Shown here in pieces: positions 52,632-60,470 of a stretch of DNA of 64,000 nucleotides. How positions within the stretch are numbered: position 1 is the first letter of the stretch; every line of letters begins with the position of its first letter. The notes under the pieces were generated by a model. The model had not been told where the DNA came from, ran no database searches, and saw only the letters and a program-made list of their open reading frames with translations. The position numbers and the translations under genes are program-made. Source of the stretch: VXOZ01 sp965220045 (GTDB lineage: Bacteria; Chloroflexota; UBA11872; VXOZ01); contig OZ244803.1 of assembly GCA_965220045.1 (NCBI GenBank), positions 1,488,001-1,552,000 of the forward strand, written 5' to 3'.

Positions 52632-52924
52632 GGTATTCACTTCTCCTTAGAAAGACATTTTCTTGATTTACACATCATTTGGTTGAATGTGCTTGGTTAG
52701 CCTCCACAGATTGCACGTAAAGTGGGGGCGACCTCTTCGTGGCTGGATTCTGCCCGGTCTGGGCTCTCGTGTAGTCTAGAGCGATATTCAGAAGCCGTGG
52801 GAATGAGCGCCCCGCACAAGAGGCGGCTTTGGCTTGCGGCCCGCCTCGCCTGCCCCCATGGGGCCTAGTGCGTGCGCAGCCAAAGCGCCGAGCGTTTAGC
52901 TTAGGAGACTGATAGCGCCCCCGA

Positions 52925-54022
52925 CTAAGCCATGACCTCTTCTCGCGCAACCACGCGGCCGCTCTTGCTGGAACGGATAGCGGCAGCCGTCATGGCAATC
53001 GTATTGAGATTGTCACGCGGCGTGACTGCGGGCTCATGGCCGAACTCGGCTGCGGAAATCAGGTCGCCGAGCGGTCCTTGAAACGCGTCGCTGAACCAGG
53101 TGCCTTCGATAGGCACCGTGTGCACCGAAAGAGGATCTTCCGCACGGACCCACGAGACCTCTTTGCTGGTGCCCCACACGCTCCCCTCGGTGCCGTCCAT
53201 CCACCACGTGTAACTGTGCGCCCCTGAGGCGCGCACGATGTTGTTGAACTGCATGCTCGCCATGAGACCCACCCGGCCACCAACCTCGCCAAATTCCACA
53301 TTGGCGGAGTAGATGAGCGGATCGGGGCCGTTCTGGTCCGGCAGCATGGCGGTTGTGCAGTGTAACCGCGTCCACTCGCGGCTCCCGGCCATGGGAGAGG
53401 CAGCAAAGAAGCGGCACAAGTCCAGATAGTGGACTCCATGATCGCCAATATTGAAATTCGCCAACGTCGTCCACCACATGTTCGGCTGATCCTGAAACGA
53501 GCGCCTAAGGTGGTGAATGCTGTAGATGGGGCCCGCTACCCCACGATCCATCAGCACCCGGAGCGCCTTGTGCTCAGGCGCCCAGCGGGCCTGTTGATTT
53601 ACTGCCAGGAGAATACCTGCCTCTTCCGCGATCGCAATAAGCTCCTCCGCCAGCGTGTACTCCATATGCAGCGGCTTCTGCGTCAGTACGGGCCGGGGGG
53701 CATGCGAAATGGCCTGCAGTGTCTCTTTGCGGGCTGCGGGATGCAACGCCATGTCAATCACGCGCACGTCGTCGCGCTCTAGCATGGCATGGATATCTGT
53801 CGTCCAGAATGGGATATGCCAACGCTCAGCCGTGTTCCGGGCGGCCTCTTCATCCACGTCGCAGCATGCTACGACCCTATAGCCTGCCTTCGCATACGCC
53901 GGCAAGTGGGCGCCATTGGCGATGCCGCCACAGCCCACAATCCCGACGCCGTATTGCGATAGGTCGACGCCGCCAGGGGGACCCGGCCGGTAGTCTTCCG
54001 GTTGCAGAGTTACATTGGACAT
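52925..54022 (-). CDS. Gfo/Idh/MocA-family oxidoreductase
   Basis: A 365-residue NAD(P)-dependent dehydrogenase. VGIVGCGGIANGAHLPAYAK gives the Rossmann nucleotide motif after a 25-residue leader (MSNVTLQPEDYRPGPPGGVDLSQ). VLTQKPLHMEYTLAEEL carries the catalytic-type Lys (EKP in most members is QKP here), and FNIGDHGVHYLDL the D..H motif. Members oxidise sugars, inositols or related compounds. The substrate is not predictable. It lies between a phosphodiesterase and a flavin reductase, in the direction of both. Confidence 0.88.
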   Translation of the reverse strand: MSNVTLQPEDYRPGPPGGVDLSQYGVGIVGCGGIANGAHLPAYAKAGYRVVACCDVDEEAARNTAERWHIPFWTTDIHAMLERDDVRVIDMALHPAARKETLQAISHAPRPVLTQKPLHMEYTLAEELIAIAEEAGILLAVNQQARWAPEHKALRVLMDRGVAGPIYSIHHLRRSFQDQPNMWWTTLANFNIGDHGVHYLDLCRFFAASPMAGSREWTRLHCTTAMLPDQNGPDPLIYSANVEFGEVGGRVGLMASMQFNNIVRASGAHSYTWWMDGTEGSVWGTSKEVSWVRAEDPLSVHTVPIEGTWFSDAFQGPLGDLISAAEFGHEPAVTPRDNLNTIAMTAAAIRSSKSGRVVAREEVMA

Positions 54023-54141
54023 TTGGTGTCTTTAACCACCGGTGGATGCGCGAATCAACTGAAGAAAATCAGAACTGGCCCCAACCCTTCATTCACGGCC
54101 TTGCGCCAAGGCAACCCAATGGGGGTTCCCGGTTTGTCAGC

Positions 54142-54639
54142 CTAGTCGACTTCTACAGGGTTGAGACGCTCGTACGCCCGGTTGCGATACAGAAGCGGCG
54201 ACTCCGCTGCACCCAGGCCCGCGGCCTCGACCTGGCCGACGAAAAGCACACAGGAGCCCGCCTCGTGCCTGGCGTAGACCGTACAATCGAGCCAGCAGAC
54301 AGATTCCTCGAGGATAGGCGATCCCGTCACAGCGAAGTGATGAGGAATGCGCTCGAACGCTAGGCTTTTCTCGATCCCGGGACGCGCGAAATTCTCGCCC
54401 ACCGTGTGTTGTCCCGCGCCAAGTACGTTGACCGCGAAACGGCCGACCGTCTCAATTCGGCCGCACGTCGTGTTGGATTCTCCCACACCGATCAAGACGA
54501 GTGGCGGTTCGACGGCAATTGAAGTGAAGGAACTCACCGTCATGCCGTAGAGGCCATTGGCGTCCCGTACGGTGACAACAGTGACAGGTTGCGCCACCTG
54601 GCGCATTACTTTGCGAAATATCTCAGCGTCTACCGGCAT
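54142..54639 (-). CDS. Flavin reductase-like FMN-binding protein
   Basis: A 165-residue protein of the flavin reductase domain family (split-barrel fold). FRKVMRQVAQPVTVVTVRDANGLYGMTVSSFTSIAVEPPLVLIGVGESN is the family N-terminal signature, with FAVNVLGAGQHTVGENFARPG following. These proteins supply reduced FMN or FAD to two-component monooxygenases. No monooxygenase gene is adjacent. It is 119 bases upstream of the Gfo/Idh gene and could be co-transcribed with it. Confidence 0.9.
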   Translation of the reverse strand: MPVDAEIFRKVMRQVAQPVTVVTVRDANGLYGMTVSSFTSIAVEPPLVLIGVGESNTTCGRIETVGRFAVNVLGAGQHTVGENFARPGIEKSLAFERIPHHFAVTGSPILEESVCWLDCTVYARHEAGSCVLFVGQVEAAGLGAAESPLLYRNRAYERLNPVEVD

Positions 54640-54719
54640 GCAAGCCTAGGGTCCTTGTAGTTGGCAGTGTCCATGCAGTCAGTATACCTTACACTGAATT
54701 GTCCTGAGACGCAGGGATC

Positions 54720-56096
54720 TCAGTGAACTCCGAGGTGCCAGTCCATCAGTTGCTGCTTCAGCTCCGCGACCACGCCCGCTTTATCCGCATCATGGTAGCA
54801 GTTCTTCAGTTCCCAGGAATCATCACGCAGATTGTAGAGTTCATTGTGCTCCCTGCCCGGTGTATACACCAGCTTCCAGTCGGCCGTGCGCACCATAGTT
54901 GAGATCTCAGTCTGCCGACCGCTGGCCGGAGGCCCGAAGGGCAGGTTGTTCCCGCGCGCGGTATCGTGCACCATAGCGGCGGGAAAGGCGCCGACTTCAG
55001 CGAAGGCAACATTCCGCAATTGGGCTTTCCCTTCCCAGACCGGTCGGTACGAGCTGCCGTGCATGGTATCGGGGACCGGGACTCCGGCCCAATCCAGCAC
55101 CGTTGGCGCCACGTTCGTGGAGTCTGTCAACTGGGTCATGCGCTCGCCCTGCGGCACAAGGTGATCGGGGCCGGCAATTATTGCCGGAATGCGCACCAAG
55201 CAGTCATACAAAGTACAACTCTTACCGAACATACGGTGTTCTCCGGCGTAATCACCGTGATCGGAGGAGTAGATGATTATCGTGTTGTCAAGCATGCCCC
55301 GCGCGTCCAGGAAGTCAACCAAACGCGCTACCTGGTCGTCCAGGTGCCTCACCATGCCGTAATAGACCGCCAGGGCTTTGCGAAGTTCATCTTCACTCGC
55401 GTCCCAGGTGCCGCCGTCGCGGGCAGTCTGCTCGTGTGCCGCCGGTTTGCCGGCATTGGGGCCCTCTACAGGCGGCATAGTGATTTCCGCCGGATCGAAT
55501 TGGGAGAAATATGGCTCCGGCACAAAGAACGGCGGGTGGGGGTCCATGTAAGCAATGTGCAGAAAGAAAGGGCGATCCGAATGGCACGAATCGACGAAAT
55601 TAAGACCAATGGTGGTCATTGCGCCATTGAGGTCTTCGTCCGGGGGCACGGGCACCTCGGCAACCATGTGCTGCACACGTTCCGGCGCCATCTCTACCAG
55701 ATCTCTGCGCAGACGACTGCGCTGCGAAAGTACGCCTTTGCCGATGTCATGTTGAAAGTCGAAACCGCGGCCGCCGCCGCTCTTGCCGCCGTGAAAGTGC
55801 CCGATTGCGCCAGTCTGATACCCAACTTCACGCAAGCGTTCAGCTAAAGTCACCTCGTAGTGAGGAAGTGTGAAACCATTGCCATGCACGCCGATGGCGT
55901 GGGCATAGCGCCCCGTCATCAAGATACAACGCGCTGGCAGACAGAAGGGATGCGGCGTAAAGTAATTTTCGAATACCACACCGCGTTGCGCAAGCGCTTC
56001 AAGAGCGGGGGTCTCAACGTCTGTGTTTCCATAGAGGCCGAGACTGGTTGCCTTCTGTTGGTCTGCGAGCAGGAGCACAATGTTCGGCTGCGCCAT
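54720..56096 (-). CDS. Sulfatase (type I), canonical CxPxR
   Basis: A 458-residue sulfatase. NIVLLLADQQKATSLGLYG supplies the metal-binding Asp at the N-terminus, and the formylglycine site HPFCLPARCILMTG has Cys52 in the consensus Cys-x-Pro-x-Arg. IIYSSDHGDYAGEH contributes the Asp-His pair and KSCTLYDCLVRIP a catalytic Lys. No signal peptide. The target sulfate ester is unknown. The start at 56096 has GGGAGAGG seven bases before it. It lies upstream of the flavin reductase on the same strand, with a gap of 80 bases. Confidence 0.93.
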   Translation of the reverse strand: MAQPNIVLLLADQQKATSLGLYGNTDVETPALEALAQRGVVFENYFTPHPFCLPARCILMTGRYAHAIGVHGNGFTLPHYEVTLAERLREVGYQTGAIGHFHGGKSGGGRGFDFQHDIGKGVLSQRSRLRRDLVEMAPERVQHMVAEVPVPPDEDLNGAMTTIGLNFVDSCHSDRPFFLHIAYMDPHPPFFVPEPYFSQFDPAEITMPPVEGPNAGKPAAHEQTARDGGTWDASEDELRKALAVYYGMVRHLDDQVARLVDFLDARGMLDNTIIIYSSDHGDYAGEHRMFGKSCTLYDCLVRIPAIIAGPDHLVPQGERMTQLTDSTNVAPTVLDWAGVPVPDTMHGSSYRPVWEGKAQLRNVAFAEVGAFPAAMVHDTARGNNLPFGPPASGRQTEISTMVRTADWKLVYTPGREHNELYNLRDDSWELKNCYHDADKAGVVAELKQQLMDWHLGVH

Positions 56097-56263
56097 CACT
56101 AGACCTCTCCCTGTGCCAGATATGTGCCACTTGGCCGCACGCGTGCCGCGTCAACGCCCGCCATACTTCACAAGTACGCCCTACGGAACCGGGCGTACCG
56201 CAGAAAGAAAGAACCGGGGAGATTCCCCAGTTGGCGGCAACGCTAACCGGCGCGCAATCAGGC

Positions 56264-56923
56264 TCACTCTCGGTTGTTGCTCGACGCATCCATGTGCGAG
56301 AGCAAGGACAACGACCAGAACTCTCTGCGTCGCTTGACAGCATCAGTGCTAAAGCCGGTTGGTTCGTTGGAAACGAGCTTATCCAGCAGGCCGTGGTCTC
56401 CTTGAAGATAGAGCCGTACCTTCATGATGCCATAGGCGTACTCGGGATGGTTCTCCGCAAGATATGCAAAGACCGAGCCTGACGTCCGCTCAAATCGTTC
56501 CCTATTCCCCTCCGTGAGCACAAGTGTCTCGGTCTCCTGCAGAATATTGCGCGGCGCGATGCGTACCCGGCTCGCAATATCCTGCACCGAAAGACCCTGT
56601 TCGTGGGCCAGTTCACGAAAGCGGAAGACGAACTCATCGTCGCTAAGACTTTGCACGTCCGTTTGCGGTTGCCGCGATTCCAGGCTCTGGCGAATGCTGT
56701 CCCAGTCGATTTCAAGGTCGGGGTAGAGTTCGGAGACCTCAAACTGCAGGTCTGTCGTGACGCGCGGTCGTCCCCCGAGATACGCCAAGAATTGGGTGCG
56801 CGTGCCGAGATCGTCCACTATGTCGCGCACAAGCCAAGCTATCCAGAGCGTCTCTCCGTTACGCCCAGAGTCGGCTTCGGGTACCCACTTGATGTAGGCG
56901 CTCTCGCGTGCTGAATCAGGCAC
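56264..56923 (-). CDS. Unknown protein downstream of infC
   Basis: A 219-residue soluble protein that I cannot assign. The first 50 residues (YIKWVPEADSGRNGETLWIAWLVRDIV...TRTQFLAYLGGRP) resemble the N-terminal beta module found on some transposase-like proteins, where Arg-Gln..LAYLG recurs, but no catalytic part follows. The middle, LSVQDIASRVRIAPRNILQETE, looks like a helix-turn-helix segment. It starts 24 bases after infC, where rpmI normally stands, and is probably co-transcribed with it. Regulation or DNA binding is a guess. Confidence 0.6.
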   Translation of the reverse strand: MPDSARESAYIKWVPEADSGRNGETLWIAWLVRDIVDDLGTRTQFLAYLGGRPRVTTDLQFEVSELYPDLEIDWDSIRQSLESRQPQTDVQSLSDDEFVFRFRELAHEQGLSVQDIASRVRIAPRNILQETETLVLTEGNRERFERTSGSVFAYLAENHPEYAYGIMKVRLYLQGDHGLLDKLVSNEPTGFSTDAVKRRREFWSLSLLSHMDASSNNRE

Positions 56924-56946
56924 AGAGCCATCGTTTCCTGCTGGTC

Positions 56947-57507
56947 TTACTCTGCCTCGTTGTTTGACGTAGTCCCATTCCCCTTAGCCCGCTTGGCCTG
57001 AGGTCTTGGACTGAGGTACGTCGTAAGTTGGTTGCCTTCCATGATGGGCCTTCTTTCCACCACCGCAACGTCTTCGAGCTGCTCGAGCACGACACGCAAC
57101 ACATCATGTCCATGCTCAGGGTGAGCCATCTGCCGCCGCAAGAAGCGAACGAACGCCTTGACTTTGTGGCCCTCTTCCAGGAATTTGTTGATGCGATCAA
57201 TCCGATAGCTTATATCGTGCCGATCCATGACGGGGCTAAAACGCACTTCCTTCAGCGTGGTGGCGGCACGATTCTTGCGGGAATTGCGTTCCTCCTTGGT
57301 CTGGCGATATTTGTACTTGCCATAGTCCATCAGTCTACAAACAGGCGGGGATGCGTTCGGAGAAACCTCCACCAAGTCCACACCCTGTTCTTGCGCAAGC
57401 GCAAGCGCTCGCTCAATTGCCAGAATGCCGACTTGCTCCCCGTCTTCGTCTATGACGCGAACTTCCCGTGCTCGGATTTCTCGGTTATTGCGCGCTTCTT
57501 TGACTAT
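56947..57507 (-). CDS. infC: Translation initiation factor IF-3, starting at AUA
   Basis: A 186-residue initiation factor that guards start-codon choice on the 30S subunit. The N-terminal domain reads IVKEARNNREIRAREVRVIDED; the linker and C-terminal domain follow (VDLVEVSPNASPPVCRLMDYGKYKYRQ; EVRFSPVMDRHDI). No ATG, GTG or TTG lies in frame between the TGA at 57513-57511 and codon 43. AGGAGGG stands seven bases ahead of an ATA at 57507-57505, which fits as the start. Rare starts (AUU, AUC, AUA) are known for infC, where they allow self-control by IF-3. A good promoter lies 42-71 bases upstream. rpmI and rplT, the usual neighbours, are missing. Confidence 0.93.
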   Translation of the reverse strand: MVKEARNNREIRAREVRVIDEDGEQVGILAIERALALAQEQGVDLVEVSPNASPPVCRLMDYGKYKYRQTKEERNSRKNRAATTLKEVRFSPVMDRHDISYRIDRINKFLEEGHKVKAFVRFLRRQMAHPEHGHDVLRVVLEQLEDVAVVERRPIMEGNQLTTYLSPRPQAKRAKGNGTTSNNEAE

Positions 57508-57548
57508 AGTTCATCCCTCCTGGACTGCTGTATTTCAAACCTCGCTGG

Positions 57549-57578
57549 AATATACCATATCAATATGCCAGGAATCAA
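57549..57578 (-). promoter_or_regulatory. Candidate infC promoter
   Basis: On the minus strand, TTGATT (57578-57573), an 18-base spacer and TATATT (57554-57549). It sits in the gap between the acetyltransferase-like gene and infC, so infC can be transcribed independently. Confidence 0.55.
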
Positions 57579-57604
57579 GACCCGTCCAGCGTTAGCACGG
57601 GCTG

Positions 57605-58723
57605 CTACCCTGACATTCTCGTTGGCGCAGAGTTGGTTGGGCCAGCGTTGCCGTGATCTGTCAGCACGTGACTCTGCGCCGTAGTCAGACCGCCGCGCGC
57701 CACCTTTCTTCTCACCTCCTGGGCCGGCGCCAAGTCACGAGCCCGGATAGCGAGCGAACGCTTCAATATCGCTTCGCGACTGGTCTTGACAAAGCCACTA
57801 CTCTCAAACGCTGTACGAATGTCCGTCGAATGCGCCGGAACTCTCGTCCACACTTCGTCCCTGCCGGCTACATCGGCGTGTTCCAGTGCAACCGCCACCA
57901 GGTTTCGGGCCAGCTTGCCGTCCCCCGGACCAACGCCAACCTGCACGCGCATGCCGCCGCTTTGTCCGGGAGTTTCTGACAGCCAACCTGTCAGCCCGTA
58001 CTGGTCTTCAACCACCCAGCGGGTAACCTGAAACGAAAGACGCGACGCGCTGCGCTTTTGTTGCCAGTCCCGAACCGTTCGTCCTTCCGCGAGGCGGACG
58101 ACTTGCGGCGTCGAGCGAAGATAAAGCTGGTGCAAGGGCCAAGCGTCCCGCTTCTCCTGGAGTCGGAGGCCCGGGACATCCGATCGGCCTGCGCCAAATG
58201 GAGCAGTGCGCGCAAACGTGAATTCCTGCGTCATGGTCGTGAATCCCGCCCTGTAGAACACCTCAATGAGCCGGCTCTCTTCCGGAATGCGCGCAACGAC
58301 ACCCGAGATGCGCCTTGCGCCAGCCAGACGGCACACTTCGTCGAGGAGCACTGAGAGACGGAAGCCCGCAACGTCATGAATCGGTCGGGCAGGCTCATCC
58401 AAATCCGCAACTACCAAGTGCTTGATTTCCCATTGTGCGCGACCGGACTGGCGCGCCATGTGTGCCAGCGCCACTGCCCTGCGGCCCTCCCAGGAAGCAA
58501 CCGCGCACGTAGCGGGCAGAATGGTGCCAAACAGGAGCCCTATCGTCGGCGACCACGGCGAGTCGGCAACGACCAGAGATGGGCCCGCTTTTCGCTGCAA
58601 GCGCAGGGCCTGCAAGAAACGAATGGTGTCCTGTTGCCTGACTTCGGCTGAAAAAGTCACTTCGTCCCTCACGTTGCAGCGGCGCATACCTGCGCCACGA
58701 GGAACCGAGGTGTGCGCTCGCAT
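57605..58723 (-). CDS. Acetyltransferase-like (GNAT-type) protein of unknown function
   Basis: A 372-residue protein, only loosely assigned. Two GNAT-like halves seem present. In the first, QWEIKHLVVADLDEPARPIHDVAGFRLSVLLDEVCRLAGARRISGVVARIPEE is followed by FYRAGFTTMTQEFTFAR. In the second, VEDQYGLTGWLSETPG leads to VALEHADVAGRDEVWTRVPAHSTDIRTAFESSGFV. The acetyl-CoA binding loop is not clear, so it may be inactive. A Thr/Ser/Pro-rich tail closes it. The start is uncertain: an ATG 12 codons in, or a GTG 20 codons in with GAGGGA upstream, fits better. It lies 18 bases after pdxT and 98 bases before infC. Confidence 0.6.
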   Translation of the reverse strand: MRAHTSVPRGAGMRRCNVRDEVTFSAEVRQQDTIRFLQALRLQRKAGPSLVVADSPWSPTIGLLFGTILPATCAVASWEGRRAVALAHMARQSGRAQWEIKHLVVADLDEPARPIHDVAGFRLSVLLDEVCRLAGARRISGVVARIPEESRLIEVFYRAGFTTMTQEFTFARTAPFGAGRSDVPGLRLQEKRDAWPLHQLYLRSTPQVVRLAEGRTVRDWQQKRSASRLSFQVTRWVVEDQYGLTGWLSETPGQSGGMRVQVGVGPGDGKLARNLVAVALEHADVAGRDEVWTRVPAHSTDIRTAFESSGFVKTSREAILKRSLAIRARDLAPAQEVRRKVARGGLTTAQSHVLTDHGNAGPTNSAPTRMSG

Positions 58724-58741
58724 GCAGAGTATGCCGGCAGT

Positions 58742-59329
58742 TTACCCGTCCACCTGCAAGCAGAGCATAAGAAAATACCGATGCAGGCGCCGATCCTTGA
58801 CGATTTCAGGGTGAAAGGCCGTAGCAAACATCGCTTCCTGTCGAATGGCAACGACACTCCCGTCCGACGGCAGCCTGCCCATGACTTCCACGCAGGGGCC
58901 AACAGAAGCGACAACCGGCGCGCGGATAAAGACCGCGGGAAACGGCCCACCTTCCAGGCCCCGGATTGGCACGTCCGCTTCAAAGCTATCTACCTGGCTG
59001 CCAAATGCGTTGCGTTGGACTTCAATGTCCATAACCCGGAGCAGCGGCTGACATTGCTCGCCGGTGTCCTTCGATAGCAAGATCATGCCCGCGCACGTTC
59101 CCCACGCCGCCATGGAACCGGCGAGAATGCGGTCTCGTATCGGCTCGATGAGGTCGTACGTTACCATCAGCTTGCCGATGGTCGTGCTCTCACCGCCGGG
59201 GATGATAATTCCCCGCACGCCCTCCAGGTCCCGCGGCAGCTTGACCAGCGTTGCGGCTACGCCCAAGTCGCTGAGCGCTTCAACGTGCTCGCGTACGTCG
59301 CCCTGAAGCGCGAGGACACCGACTTTCAT
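58742..59329 (-). CDS. pdxT: Pyridoxal 5'-phosphate synthase glutaminase subunit PdxT
   Basis: A 195-residue class I glutamine amidotransferase. MKVGVLALQGDVREHVEAL opens it, IIIPGGESTTIGKL is the oxyanion motif, and Cys79 in AAWGTCAGMILL is the nucleophile. AFHPEIVKD supplies the catalytic His-Glu. It produces ammonia that is channelled to PdxS. The ATG at 59329 lies eight bases after the pdxS stop; an upstream GTG would overlap pdxS. Confidence 0.97.
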   Translation of the reverse strand: MKVGVLALQGDVREHVEALSDLGVAATLVKLPRDLEGVRGIIIPGGESTTIGKLMVTYDLIEPIRDRILAGSMAAWGTCAGMILLSKDTGEQCQPLLRVMDIEVQRNAFGSQVDSFEADVPIRGLEGGPFPAVFIRAPVVASVGPCVEVMGRLPSDGSVVAIRQEAMFATAFHPEIVKDRRLHRYFLMLCLQVDG

Positions 59330-59337
59330 GCCGGACT

Positions 59338-60219
59338 CTACCACCCTCGCGGCGCAAGCAACTCTTCACTGGGCATGGAACGCACGTCAAGACCCGACAT
59401 CGGTTCGCCCAGACCGCGCGAGACTTCGGCAACGATCTGAGGATCGTCGTAATGGGTAGTTGCCTTGACAATTGCATTTGCGCGCGTAGCCGGATCCTCT
59501 GACTTAAAGATGCCCGAACCCACGAAATTCCCATCGCAACCAAGCTGCATCATGAGTGCGGCGTCGGCTGGCGTGGCGATACCTCCCGCTGAGAAATTCA
59601 CAACCGGAAGGGCGCCGCGTTCCGCTACCTCGACAACGAGCGAGTGCGGCGCGCCGAGTTCCTTGGCCTGCGCCATGAGCTCATCGGACCGCATGCTTTG
59701 GAGGCGCCGAATCGCGCCACCGACAGCGCGAATGTGCCGGACGGCTTCGACAACATTGCCGGTACCGGCCTCACCCTTGGTGCGAATCATGGCCGCGCCT
59801 TCACCAATGCGCCGCAAGGCTTCACCCAAGTCTCTCGCACCGCACACAAAGGGGATGGTGAACCCATCCTTGTCAATATGGTGCTCTTCATCGGCGGGCG
59901 TGAGCACTTCCGACTCATCGATGTAGTCGATGCCCAGAGCCTCGAGAACCTGCGCCTCGACGAAGTGGCCGATGCGGCACTTGGCCATGACCGGTATCGT
60001 TACGGAGTTTTTGATCTGCGTGACAAGCTCGGGGTCCGACATGCGTGCCACACCGCCTTGGGAGCGGATGTCTGCCGGCACCCGCTCTAACGCCATAACG
60101 GCCACCGCGCCGGCATCTTCGGCAATTCTGGCTTGCTCAGGCGTGACAACGTCCATGATAACGCCGCCCTTGAGCATTTGAGCCATGCCGGATTTGACAA
60201 GCCACGTACCCTTTTCCAT
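59338..60219 (-). CDS. pdxS: Pyridoxal 5'-phosphate synthase subunit PdxS
   Basis: A 293-residue TIM-barrel synthase that builds PLP from ribose 5-phosphate, glyceraldehyde 3-phosphate and ammonia. KSGMAQMLKGGVIMDVVTPEQA, IPVMAKCRIGHFVEAQ (ribose-binding Lys) and MIRTKGEAGTGNVVEA (second Lys) are present, as is the acidic EHHIDK. The start at 60219 has GAGGCGGAAACT upstream; an in-frame start 28 codons earlier is not conserved. It heads the pdxST pair and is divergent from the PP2C-like fusion gene. Confidence 0.97.
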   Translation of the reverse strand: MEKGTWLVKSGMAQMLKGGVIMDVVTPEQARIAEDAGAVAVMALERVPADIRSQGGVARMSDPELVTQIKNSVTIPVMAKCRIGHFVEAQVLEALGIDYIDESEVLTPADEEHHIDKDGFTIPFVCGARDLGEALRRIGEGAAMIRTKGEAGTGNVVEAVRHIRAVGGAIRRLQSMRSDELMAQAKELGAPHSLVVEVAERGALPVVNFSAGGIATPADAALMMQLGCDGNFVGSGIFKSEDPATRANAIVKATTHYDDPQIVAEVSRGLGEPMSGLDVRSMPSEELLAPRGW

Positions 60220-60387
60220 AGTTTCCGCCTCTAGGTTGTTATGCCTCGCCCTTATTTCCTTGATTTCATGTCTCATGTTACCTAGTAAAATCCGCATCGG
60301 CAAGAGGCCACATACTACAAGAGTAATGTGCTGCGAAATTCACCTCGCCTGTCGTTGCAAGAGTGCGCCGAAATTGGCACTCGTGGT

Positions 60388-60416
60388 TTGATAGACACCC
60401 TTACATCTGCTATCAT
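60388..60416 (+). promoter_or_regulatory. Candidate promoter of the PP2C-like fusion gene
   Basis: TTGATA (60388-60393), an ideal 17-base spacer, and TATCAT (60411-60416), 54 bases before the GTG start at 60471. Confidence 0.6.
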
Positions 60417-60470
60417 GATGCGCCAGAGGAACGATTTCACGGGTGAGAACCTGAGCAAAAGGGGTGTCAC

